5,030 nt of DNA from Campylobacter sp. UBA1713 (GTDB taxonomy: Bacteria > Campylobacterota > Campylobacteria > Campylobacterales > Campylobacteraceae). Below the pieces are notes generated by a model. The model had not been told where the DNA came from. It was given only the letters and a program-made list of their open reading frames with translations, and searched no databases. Of the stretch, positions 1 to 4,932 are shown piece by piece; positions within the stretch are counted from its first letter, which is position 1; the number at the start of each line of letters is the position of its first letter. The stretch covers positions 1 to 5,030 of the forward strand of contig DCIZ01000040.1 in NCBI GenBank assembly GCA_002317305.1. Direction: 5' to 3'. Both the position numbers and the translations under genes were made by a program.

Positions 1-9
1 CTTATATAT

Positions 10-36
10 CTATAAAATAATTATATTATTTTATAG
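10..36 (-). terminator. AT-rich perfect hairpin after the DUF3791 gene, possible terminator
   Basis: A perfect 12-bp inverted repeat (arms 10-21 and 25-36, CTATAAAATAAT and its complement) surrounds a 3-base loop. It begins 14 bases past the stop codon of the last cassette gene, where an operon terminator would sit. The stem is almost all A/T, and no uninterrupted U tract follows on the minus strand (the sequence continues ATATATAAG). It could therefore be a weak terminator, a transcript-end stabiliser or simply AT-rich palindromic DNA at the edge of the acquired segment. Confidence 0.4.
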
Positions 37-49
37 GATTTTACAGAGT

Positions 50-271
50 TTATGTTGCTGTTGGTAACCCTTTTAATCTCTCCTGAACAAGTTCATCTAT
101 ATCATCAAAGGCGTTTTCAAGCGCTTCACAATGATATATTTCGTAAAGATTGTAAATCATATCTGTAATGCAAAGCTTGTCCCACTGTGCAAGAATTTCT
201 GTAGCAGAAGTTTTTTTATACTCTGCATATCGTTCCATAAGATAGATAAAAAATTCACTCTCTTTACTCAT
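50..271 (-). CDS. DUF3791 family small protein, third gene of the cassette
   Basis: This 73-residue soluble, acidic, probably all-helical protein matches the DUF3791 family as I remember it. The pattern is an N-terminal EFFIYLMERYA helix (residues 6-16), then LAQWDKLCITDMIYN (27-41), then YHCEALENAFDDID (46-59). It has no signal peptide, membrane segment or obvious catalytic residues, and the length is normal for the family. The start is well set: AGGGGA overlaps the previous gene's stop and lies 4 bases before the ATG, and only one base separates that TAA from this ATG, so translation is probably coupled. DUF3791 genes are often found beside DUF3990 genes, as here. A role as antitoxin or partner of the DUF3990 protein is inference; no activity is known to me. 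Its low GC matches the rest of the cassette and differs from glk next door. Confidence 0.85.
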   Translation of the reverse strand: MSKESEFFIYLMERYAEYKKTSATEILAQWDKLCITDMIYNLYEIYHCEALENAFDDIDELVQERLKGLPTAT

Positions 272-272
272 T

Positions 273-515
273 TTATCCCCTTATGTAAACTGACATTCTA
301 GGATCGCCGGAGATTTTTTCGCATTCCCACATATCAAAAACGGCAAATGGACTCATTGTAAAAATTTCAGTCTCTTCGATTTCTAACATTTTATAAGTTT
401 CAGAAGTCAAAAAAGAACGAATCGAATCCATTTCCGACATTCCGTATTTCTCACAAATCATCTTTGAAACATGACGGTCAAAAAAATCAAGATAACGTGA
501 ATTTGTTTTACTCAT
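273..515 (-). CDS. 80-residue protein of unknown function, middle gene of the DUF3990/DUF3791 cassette
   Basis: I cannot assign a named family. The protein is small, acidic and soluble, with an N-terminal helix rich in charged residues (about 6-25), a [19 protein letters not shown] segment (27-45) and a conserved-looking C-terminal part [19 protein letters not shown] (55-73). From memory, similar short proteins with an SP-hydrophobic-FDMWE pattern sit between DUF3990 and DUF3791 genes in other bacteria, usually labelled hypothetical. Its first 8 bases (ATGAGTAA) overlap the end of the DUF3990 gene. A ribosome site AGGAG lies 9 bases before the ATG, inside the upstream gene. This tight overlap points to fixed-ratio expression with the DUF3990 protein, so it is a candidate antitoxin, chaperone or accessory subunit. 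That role is inference only. Confidence 0.8.
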   Translation of the reverse strand: MSKTNSRYLDFFDRHVSKMICEKYGMSEMDSIRSFLTSETYKMLEIEETEIFTMSPFAVFDMWECEKISGDPRMSVYIRG

Positions 516-990
516 ATCTTTTTGCTCCTGTGAATTTTAAGTATTTTAACGCTTTTTCAGTTAAAAAAGCAAACTGATCTTTTAAGTTCTGTGGCAACAG
601 ATGGTTTATCGCTTCTTTTTTTGTATATCGTCCATCCATATAATCATTGATGACAGACAATGTCGAATCATTTGCAACAGGTCTGATTATTAAATCATAG
701 TTTTTAATAACAGGCATTTTTTTTCTATTTTTTACTACAAAATCCAACCATCTCACATTTGCCGTTTCAAATTTAAGGATTTTCAAATCATTAGCATTTT
801 CATTAAATTCAAAAATGTTCAATATAGGAGTCCCAACTCCACGCCTCAATGTTACAGATTTTGCCCATTTCCCTGCCTGTGTCATGCTTGAAGTCAAATA
901 AAAACCTACTCCAAAATCCAAAGCTCTTTTAGACTTCAATATTTTTGGATTTTCAACATATTGATTGCTACCATGATATAATGTAACCAT
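508..990 (-). CDS. DUF3990 protein, ADP-ribosyltransferase-like; candidate toxin or effector
   Basis: This 160-residue cytoplasmic protein matches DUF3990 as I remember it. It opens with LYHGSN (His6), followed by [12 protein letters not shown] (25-35, Tyr31), QAGKWAK (38-44), RWLDFVV (80-86), [11 protein letters not shown] (98-108) and a C-terminal [15 protein letters not shown] (139-153). The family belongs to the wider ADP-ribosyltransferase fold group, where His and Tyr line the NAD pocket. Here H6 and Y31 fit the first two positions of the H-Y-[EQ] triad; the third is uncertain (Q139 or E145). Relatives I recall have IGPVADD where this has IRPVAND, a possible change near the active site. 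The start is supported by AGGAA 9 bases upstream of the ATG. The protein appears full length. It is first in the operon and overlaps the next gene by 8 bp. NAD-dependent modification of a target is inferred, as is any defence or toxin role. Confidence 0.85.
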   Translation of the reverse strand: MVTLYHGSNQYVENPKILKSKRALDFGVGFYLTSSMTQAGKWAKSVTLRRGVGTPILNIFEFNENANDLKILKFETANVRWLDFVVKNRKKMPVIKNYDLIIRPVANDSTLSVINDYMDGRYTKKEAINHLLPQNLKDQFAFLTEKALKYLKFTGAKRYE

Positions 991-1021
991 TTTCTAAATT
1001 CCTGTTCAAACAAACCTTTTT

Positions 1022-1072
1022 AGCCTCCACCAAAACTCTCTTTTCGCCTTTGGCTAAAATTTGGCGGAGGCT
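1022..1072 (-). repeat. Long inverted repeat between glk and the DUF3990 gene
   Basis: Arms 1022-1034 (AGCCTCCACCAAA) and 1060-1072 (TTTGGCGGAGGCT) are complementary at 12 of 13 positions, with a 25-base loop. The single mismatch becomes a G-U wobble only in the minus-strand RNA, the strand on which both neighbouring genes are read. No U tract follows the stem on that strand (it continues AAAAAGG), so it is not a classical terminator for glk. It could be a structured leader of the cassette mRNA, a processing site, or an end of the acquired segment, since composition changes here. Confidence 0.55.
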
Positions 1073-1090
1073 GGCAGAAAGCATTTTGTC

Positions 1091-1096
1091 ATATTA
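1091..1096 (-). promoter_or_regulatory. Possible -10 box for the DUF3990 cassette
   Basis: On the minus strand TAATAT is preceded by TTG in an AT-rich stretch just downstream of the glk stop, and would start a transcript near 1084. Such an mRNA would carry the inverted repeat at 1022-1072 in its leader. Campylobacter promoters often lack a -35 box, so a lone -10 is acceptable but weak evidence. The cassette might instead be read through from glk. Confidence 0.22.
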
Positions 1097-1119
1097 CAAT
1101 TTACCACAAAAACGCAAAT

Positions 1120-2094
1120 TTAAACTACGCCGTTGTTTGCGAGGTCGTTTTTTAGTGCTATGGCAACGCCAGAAATTCCGGGGTATTTTGCCGTTACTAC
1201 AAAGACAGGAATCGCCGCAAGGTAGGCGTCAAATCGCCCTTTGTTTTCAAAACGACTCCTAAACGGCGACGTCTTAAAATACTCCACAAAACGCGGAATG
1301 ATCCCGCCACAGATGTAAACGCCGCCACGCGCACCGAGTGTCAAAGCCAAATTTGAACTCACCGTGCCTAGCATCGCACAAAAAAGATCAAGCACCTGCC
1401 TACACAACGGCGACTCGCCACTAAGTGCCAAACGGCTAATGTCAGCAGGCAAAAGCTTTTCACACTTTACGCCATCTCTGTGAGCAAGTGCTTCATAGAT
1501 CATCACAAGCCCAGCACCGTTTAAAAACCGCTCCGCACTCACGTGCCCAAATTCTGCCTTTGCGTAACGCCACAAAAAGAGCTCCGTGTCGTCAAACGGC
1601 GGAAAGGTGTTGTGTCCGCCCTCGCCTGCAAGTGCCACATAACCGCCACGCCCGTCTGGAATTAGCCCACTAACGCCAAGCCCAGTGCCAGGACCGATGA
1701 CCGCTTTTGGGAAATTTTCTAGCGCCTCTTTGCCGCCGACCTGAACAAATTCATCGCTTTTTAAATTTGCCACCGCATAAGCCTGTGCGGTAAAGTCGTT
1801 TATGAGTAGTAGTTTTTCAAGCCCCAAAAGCTGCCTAGTCGTCTCGATGGAGAACGCCCAGTGGTGATTCGTCATCTGAACCCAGTCGCCCGTAACGGGA
1901 TTTGCGATGGCAAACGCTGCAAATTTGACACGCGGATCACCCGCACTAGATATGTAAGATCGCGCTGCATCGACGACGGTGTTAAAGTCAGCACACGGCA
2001 AAGTCCTAATGTGTTCCAACTCGCCATTTTCGTTTTCTAGCGCAAAACGCGCATTTGTCCCACCAATGTCAGCCAAAAGTCGTGGATAGCTCAT
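1120..2094 (-). CDS. glk: Glucokinase, E. coli Glk type
   Basis: Glk uses ATP to make glucose 6-phosphate from glucose in the cytoplasm. The 324 residues match the usual length (E. coli about 321) and align along their whole length with the E. coli protein as I remember it. Visible motifs are the phosphate loop [13 protein letters not shown] (7-19), the segment [17 protein letters not shown] (66-82), INDFTA (98-103) with catalytic Asp100 and sugar-binding Asn99, the second phosphate motif GPGTGLG (134-140), GEGGH with Glu158 and His161, HVSAER with Glu188, and [13 protein letters not shown] near 258-270. All expected glucose ligands are present, so it should be active. The ribosome site is strong (GGAGG, 6 bases before ATG). 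It lies 104 bases after atpB on the same strand and may be read through from it. No other Entner-Doudoroff or glycolysis gene is in view, which is notable because many Campylobacter do not use glucose. Confidence 0.96.
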   Translation of the reverse strand: MSYPRLLADIGGTNARFALENENGELEHIRTLPCADFNTVVDAARSYISSAGDPRVKFAAFAIANPVTGDWVQMTNHHWAFSIETTRQLLGLEKLLLINDFTAQAYAVANLKSDEFVQVGGKEALENFPKAVIGPGTGLGVSGLIPDGRGGYVALAGEGGHNTFPPFDDTELFLWRYAKAEFGHVSAERFLNGAGLVMIYEALAHRDGVKCEKLLPADISRLALSGESPLCRQVLDLFCAMLGTVSSNLALTLGARGGVYICGGIIPRFVEYFKTSPFRSRFENKGRFDAYLAAIPVFVVTAKYPGISGVAIALKNDLANNGVV

Positions 2095-2129
2095 CTTCTC
2101 CCTCCATAAATTTAGGTTTTGTAAAAATT

Positions 2130-2139
2130 AAACATGTTT
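2130..2139. promoter_or_regulatory. Short perfect palindrome upstream of glk, possible operator
   Basis: AAACATGTTT is a perfect 10-bp palindrome 36 bases before the glk start, within the atpB-glk gap. Its place would suit a repressor or activator site. In AT-rich spacers a palindrome of this size can arise by chance, no second copy was found nearby, and no regulator gene is in view. Confidence 0.15.
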
Positions 2140-2198
2140 GTTATCTACTCTCTGCTTATGCTAAAAATTTAGGCAATTTTTGGCAAAAAAGACGCTTT

Positions 2199-2879
2199 TT
2201 AGTGCTCTTGTTGCACCACCACAGCACCTGCAAGATAGACATAGGTCAAAGTCATAAAGATGTAGGTCTGTAAACACGCCATAAAACTAAGCAACGCAAA
2301 AGCTGGCAACGGCGCGACAAAAGGCGCAAGGCTCAAAACAACCATCAAAAAGAGGTCGTCGCCCTTTATGTTACCAAAAAGACGGAACGAGAGTGAAACC
2401 ACACGAGAGAGGTGCGAGATGATCTCAACTGGAAGCATGATGGGTGCTAGCCATTTGTTTGGTCCTAAAAAGTGCTTAAAATAGGCGATAAAACCTTGTC
2501 GTCTAACACCCTCAAAGTTGTAGTAAAAAACCACACAAAGCGCAAGTGCCAGTGTCAAATTTAGGCTCGCACTCGGCGCCTCAAAGCCCGGAATGACGCC
2601 TATTAGGTTGCTAACAAGGACTATTAAGCCGATGGTCGCCACAAGCGGCAAGTAGCGTCTAGCAAGCTCTCTGCTACCAAGCGTCTCCGTGCCCATGCCC
2701 TCTACCAAACTCACAAACGCCTCAAAGATGTTTTGGAGACCGCGCGGGATAAGCGTGAGCTTTTTTGTGGCAAAATATGCAAGCGCCAAAATGATCAAAA
2801 CGACCAAAAAGAAGTGAAAAATGTAAGCAAACGACGTGCTTGCTTCGATGAAATTTGAAAATAAAAACAACTCTTTCAT
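2199..2879 (-). CDS. atpB: ATP synthase F0 subunit a
   Basis: Subunit a forms the two proton half-channels of the membrane F0 sector and works against the c ring to drive ATP synthesis. I chose the ATG at 2879 (226 residues, MKELFLFSNF) over one 30 bases upstream: GAGGAA lies 7 bases before it, and the start and length match Campylobacter AtpB as I recall it. Membrane segments lie roughly at residues 18-38, 78-97, 104-121, 145-163, 172-198 and 200-222. The essential arginine is Arg166 in SLSFRLFGN (equivalent to E. coli Arg210), and Gln204 in CLQTYIF matches E. coli Gln252. The last helix LTYVYLAGAVVVQQEH is typical. No other atp gene adjoins it; as I understand it, epsilonproteobacteria normally keep atpB apart from the main F1 cluster, so this is not odd. 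An unusual 11-bp repeat array lies upstream. Confidence 0.97.
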   Translation of the reverse strand: MKELFLFSNFIEASTSFAYIFHFFLVVLIILALAYFATKKLTLIPRGLQNIFEAFVSLVEGMGTETLGSRELARRYLPLVATIGLIVLVSNLIGVIPGFEAPSASLNLTLALALCVVFYYNFEGVRRQGFIAYFKHFLGPNKWLAPIMLPVEIISHLSRVVSLSFRLFGNIKGDDLFLMVVLSLAPFVAPLPAFALLSFMACLQTYIFMTLTYVYLAGAVVVQQEH

Positions 2880-2907
2880 GTGGAATTCCTCGTTGATAAA
2901 TGAGGGC

Positions 2908-2913
2908 ATTTTA
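2908..2913 (-). promoter_or_regulatory. Likely -10 box of the atpB promoter
   Basis: TAAAAT on the minus strand, preceded by AGC, lies 29 bases before the chosen atpB start and would give a leader of about 22 bases. Upstream to 2980 the strand is a T/A-rich wave (TTAAAT, TTAGATTAAG, TTTACAAAG) without a clear -35 box, the usual form of a Campylobacter housekeeping promoter. The 11-bp repeat array at 2984-3043 would lie roughly 80 to 140 bases upstream of the start point. Confidence 0.4.
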
Positions 2914-2983
2914 GCTAAATTTAACTTAATCTAACATTTATTTAACTTTGTAAATAGTTTTTTAAACTTTTGTTAAGAAAAGC

Positions 2984-3043
2984 GTTTTTGGTCTGTTTTT
3001 GGTCTGTTTTTGGTCTGTTTTTGGTCTGTTTTTGGTCTGTTTG
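2984..3043. repeat. Five perfect 11-bp tandem repeats with phased T5 tracts upstream of atpB
   Basis: The unit GTTTTTGGTCT occurs five times without any change (starts 2984, 2995, 3006, 3017, 3028), followed by a partial GTTTG. T5 runs centre at 2987, 2998, 3009, 3020 and 3031, so they repeat almost exactly once per DNA turn, the arrangement known to produce intrinsic bending. Perfect short tandem repeats also gain and lose copies by slippage. The array lies upstream of the presumed atpB promoter and downstream of truA. No reading frame depends on it. Confidence 0.95.
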
Positions 3044-3063
3044 AAGTGTGGAATTTTGCGGTT

Positions 3064-3133
3064 AAAAAGCCTGAAAAAACGCCGTCATTTGCAAGGGCGT
3101 TAGCCCGAAGAATCTCCTGCCTTTTAAGCAAGT
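3064..3133 (+). repeat. Dispersed hairpin repeat 'unit A', copy 1
   Basis: This copy shares with those at 4761 and 4866 the core CGCCGTCATT, then a variable hairpin part, then CGAAGAATC, CCTG and a tail like CCTTTTNAGCNAGT. Similarity to copy 2 begins earlier, at AAAAAGCC (3064). The middle of this copy is GGGC GTTA GCCC (3095-3106), a stem with a four-base loop. GTCATT...GAAGAATC-type repeats are, as I recall, spread through genomes of several phyla. The element lies 9 bases before a unit B copy. No protein is implied. Confidence 0.85.
3074..3101 (-). terminator. Likely intrinsic terminator of the EI24-truA operon
   Basis: On the minus strand AACGCC (3101-3096) and GGCGTT (3083-3078) form a perfect 6-bp GC-rich stem with a 12-base loop, running directly into six U residues (3079-3074). 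It lies about 100 bases past the truA stop and well before atpB. The stem is formed by the variable middle and left end of unit A copy 1. The other two copies lack the GGCGTT-AACGCC match and the U tract, so this repeat seems to have been co-opted, or diverged, as a terminator. Confidence 0.45.
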
Positions 3134-3142
3134 CAAAAAGTC

Positions 3143-3184
3143 AAAACAAGCGAAGCGCTTTTTGCAAAGCAAAAATGTTTCTTT
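3143..3184 (+). repeat. 42-bp foldable repeat 'unit B', single copy
   Basis: It is identical at all 42 positions to the tandem copies at 4933-4974 and 4975-5016. Inner hairpins are AAGCG-AAG-CGCTT and TTTGC-AAA-GCAAA, extendable to TTTTTGC-AAA-GCAAAAA. An outer AAAC...GTTT stem can close both into a three-way shape. It follows unit A copy 1, as the tandem run follows unit A copy 3. On its right, TAAATTC and GAATTTA (3184-3190, 3201-3207) form another 7-bp stem overlapping the truA stop. Confidence 0.93.
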
Positions 3185-3204
3185 AAATTCACGAAAAAGC
3201 GAAT

Positions 3205-3963
3205 TTACGCAAATTCCGCTTTCCGTTTTCCGTTTTCCGCATTCCGAACGTAAAACACTCGCACGAGGTAGAGCCCACTAGCAGGTGCGGGCATCTTTGT
3301 AAGCGGCGAAAAACTAGACAAAAACCGCGACAAATTTGCCTCGCTTTGTGCCGCTTTTAAAGCATTTGCCACCATCAAACGCACCTGACTTCGCAAGAAT
3401 CCATTTGCTTTAAATTTAAAAAACGTCATCTCGCCACGCTCATATGCAAACGCCTCAAAAACATGCCTTACAGGGCTTTTTTCATCACTTCCGAGTTTGT
3501 AAAAACCGCTAAAATCATGCTCCCCGACAAACGCTTTAAGCGCCAAATTTAGCCGTTTTAAATTTGGTTTTTCGCAAAAAAAGACAAAATCCTCCAAAAA
3601 AGGCGACTTTTTACCATGAAACAAAACATATCGGTAACTCCTAGCAGACGCATCAAACCGCACCTGAAAACTCTCACTTACCTCGCTCACTTCGCCCAAA
3701 ACCACATCGCCACACAGGTGTTTGTTTACTTCACGTTTAAAAACATCCAGCCGAAAACGCCACCACTCTCCTACCTCGACCGTGCTAACTTGCCTCAAAG
3801 CGTGAACGCCCTTGTCTGTGCGTGAGCTAGACAAAACACCGCCAAAAACGCCCACTTTTGCCAGCGCTCGCTCCAAAGCATCCTCTACTGCCGTGCCCTC
3901 TGGCTGTGTTTGTGAGCCAGAAAATTTTGCGCCATTATAGCTGTAGATGAGTCGAAGTTTCAT
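3205..3963 (-). CDS. truA: tRNA pseudouridine(38-40) synthase TruA
   Basis: TruA converts uridines 38, 39 and 40 in the tRNA anticodon arm to pseudouridine. The 252 residues show both family lobes: the catalytic motif SSRTDKGVHALRQ (46-58) with nucleophile Asp50, the conserved RSYRYVLF (108-115) with its aromatic Tyr, HDFSGFYKLGSD (149-160), the FKFKANGFLRSQVRLMV segment (182-198) and the end PASGLYLVRVFY (227-238). Ser-Ser replaces the usual Gly before RTD, which I recall as normal in Campylobacter. After residue 238, where the family normally ends, there is an extra tail of about 14 charged residues encoded by 7-bp repeats. The ATG overlaps the previous stop by 4 bp (ATGA). No ribosome site precedes it (TTCTCGTAAAAACGC), so its translation probably depends on coupling to the EI24 gene. 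Confidence 0.96.
   Translation of the reverse strand: MKLRLIYSYNGAKFSGSQTQPEGTAVEDALERALAKVGVFGGVLSSSRTDKGVHALRQVSTVEVGEWWRFRLDVFKREVNKHLCGDVVLGEVSEVSESFQVRFDASARSYRYVLFHGKKSPFLEDFVFFCEKPNLKRLNLALKAFVGEHDFSGFYKLGSDEKSPVRHVFEAFAYERGEMTFFKFKANGFLRSQVRLMVANALKAAQSEANLSRFLSSFSPLTKMPAPASGLYLVRVFYVRNAENGKRKAEFA
3212..3246. repeat. Five degenerate 7-bp repeats encoding the TruA C-terminal tail
   Basis: Read on the plus strand, five adjacent 7-mers end in TTCCG: AATTCCG, CTTTCCG, TTTTCCG, TTTTCCG, CATTCCG. They cover about the last 12 codons of truA and produce the tail NAENGKRKAEF. A 7-bp unit is not a multiple of three, so gain or loss of one copy would change the frame and the tail. Because the tail lies outside the TruA fold, such changes may be tolerated. 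Confidence 0.75.
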
Positions 3964-4655
3964 GCGTTTTTACGAGAAAGTGTGTCAAGAAGCAAATTTG
4001 CATATACACTAACGAAAAAAAGTTGCGCCAAAACGCCCACAAACGGCACGAGCGAAATGAGATAAAAGAGCACGCTAAAAATGCGAAAGCGGTTGCCAAC
4101 GCCGTTTTTTACCGCATTTTCAAAGCCATTTTCGTCAAAACAACACGATGCGAGGTCTATGAGCATGAGCTTGTGAAAGAGGTAGACAAAGGGCAGACTT
4201 AACGCAAAAATGTTTAAAAAAGGGACGAAAAGCAGCACGAGCGAGACGGCAAAAACCAGCAAAAAACGCCACAAAACGCCTAGCATACTCACGCCAACTG
4301 CTATGAGCGAGACGTCGCCGTCAAGGCTGATGCGGTAGCGTTTGGCGTTTATGTAACGCACGACAAAAGGCGTCAAAAAGCCCGTTACCACGCCGCCGAG
4401 TGCGACCGAACAGACGATGACCAAATACCAGCCGAGCAGGTTTGCAAGACCTAGTACTAGCGAGCGGACAAAGCTGAAATTTAGCACGCTCAAAATGCCT
4501 GTAAATTCGCCCTCGTTTAGAGCGCTGGCAAACTCAAACAAGCCAAATTTGAGTAGCGCAAAAAGCACCACGCCACTAAACAGCAAGGGTAAAATGCTAA
4601 GAGAGAGCACCTTGCCACTACGAAAATCTTCAAAACCGCGAAATAAACTTTGCAT
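3960..4655 (-). CDS. EI24/CysZ-like integral membrane protein
   Basis: This 231-residue inner-membrane protein has no signal peptide. Long hydrophobic stretches lie at about 17-40, 62-95, 115-162 and 190-222. The short loops VPFLN (144-148) and LVPFVGVLAQLFF (202-214) resemble the Pro-containing turns of the EI24 (CysZ) family. An amphipathic start (MQSLFRGFEDFRSGK) and the charged loop FDENGFENAVKNGVGNRFR (173-191) fit as well. CysZ of E. coli (about 253 residues) imports sulfate; whether epsilonproteobacterial relatives do is unknown to me and no sulfur gene is in view, so I give no symbol. The ATG at 4655 has GGAG 6 bases before it. It overlaps truA by 4 bp and is the upstream gene of that pair, an arrangement I recall in other Campylobacter. 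The assignment to the family is moderately sure, the substrate not at all. Confidence 0.8.
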   Translation of the reverse strand: MQSLFRGFEDFRSGKVLSLSILPLLFSGVVLFALLKFGLFEFASALNEGEFTGILSVLNFSFVRSLVLGLANLLGWYLVIVCSVALGGVVTGFLTPFVVRYINAKRYRISLDGDVSLIAVGVSMLGVLWRFLLVFAVSLVLLFVPFLNIFALSLPFVYLFHKLMLIDLASCCFDENGFENAVKNGVGNRFRIFSVLFYLISLVPFVGVLAQLFFVSVYANLLLDTLSRKNA

Positions 4656-4760
4656 CTTAACTCCGTATGTACAATGGTGAAAATTTAAATTTATGTTTAA
4701 TTTTGGTAAATTCGAATTTGTTTTAAATTTGACAAATTTACGCTTTTTATAAGAATCAAA
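4656..4760 (-). promoter_or_regulatory. AT-rich leader region of the EI24-truA operon
   Basis: No gene is visible here. The minus strand carries several possible -10 boxes and none stands out: TAAATT at 4693-4688 would give a leader of about 26 bases, while TTGTCA at 4735-4730 followed 17 bases later by AATTTA is a poorer pair. The stretch is built of AAATTT-type runs, as in other Campylobacter promoters. The operon may also be read from a gene beyond 5030. Confidence 0.25.
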
Positions 4761-4834
4761 AAAAAGCCAGAATTCACGCCGTCATTCTTAGAGGAGCGAG
4801 GCGAGGCGAAGAATCCCCTGAAATTTGAGCGAGT
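4761..4834 (+). repeat. Dispersed hairpin repeat 'unit A', copy 2
   Basis: It aligns with copy 1 from AAAAAGCC onward and with copy 3 from ACGCCGTCATTCT. The variable middle here is GAGGAGCGAGGCGAGGCG, with small GCGAG repeats and no good inner hairpin. The outer arms ATTCTT and AAGAAT form a 6-bp stem. It ends TTTGAGCGAGTA like copy 3, but AAA stands where copy 3 has CCT. It is not followed by unit B; a 31-base spacer leads to copy 3. Confidence 0.85.
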
Positions 4835-4865
4835 AAAAACTACAAATTCGAGAATCCACGAACAA

Positions 4866-4924
4866 ACGCCGTCATTCTGAGGGAGCGGTAGCGACCGAAG
4901 AATCCCCTGCCTTTTGAGCGAGTA
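4866..4924 (+). repeat. Dispersed hairpin repeat 'unit A', copy 3
   Basis: The core matches copy 2 (ACGCCGTCATTCT, GAAGAATCCCCTG, TTTGAGCGAGTA). The middle carries CGGT-AGCG-ACCG (4886-4897), a stem at the place where copy 1 has GGGC-GTTA-GCCC. The outer arms ATTCT and AGAAT also pair. Eight bases later unit B begins, the same A-to-B order as at 3079-3184. Confidence 0.88.
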
Positions 4925-4932
4925 GAATCTCT

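Noticed and set aside
1050..1262. Plus-strand open frame of 70 codons over the glk end
   Set aside because: It lies antisense to well-conserved glk and the spacer; the protein is arginine/glutamine-rich with no family resemblance.
1488..1673. Plus-strand open frame of 61 codons inside glk
   Set aside because: It is antisense to the catalytic part of glk, with basic, low-complexity content and no ribosome site that stands out.
2186..2200. AAAAAG-CGT-CTTTTT hairpin at the atpB stop as a terminator
   Set aside because: The stem is only one GC pair plus A/T pairs and includes the stop codon; too weak to call, and read-through into glk is plausible.
2055..2273. Plus-strand open frame of 72 codons bridging glk and atpB
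   Set aside because: It overlaps the conserved ends of both genes on the other strand and crosses the promoter/leader spacer; the protein has no recognisable feature.
2880..2909. Longer atpB start ten codons upstream
   Set aside because: The start at 2879 has GAGGAA at correct spacing and gives the usual protein start; the upstream ATG overlaps the likely promoter and lacks a ribosome site.
2880..3204. Small gene or structural RNA between truA and atpB
   Set aside because: No open frame with a ribosome site and no tRNA-like or known RNA pattern; the spacer is accounted for by repeats, a terminator and the atpB promoter.
3616..3825. Plus-strand open frame of 69 codons inside truA
   Set aside because: It is the complement of conserved TruA coding sequence.
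4417..4680. Plus-strand open frame of 87 codons opposite the EI24-like gene
   Set aside because: It is antisense to a membrane protein; its Ser/Lys/Pro-rich product is what the complement of hydrophobic codons would give.
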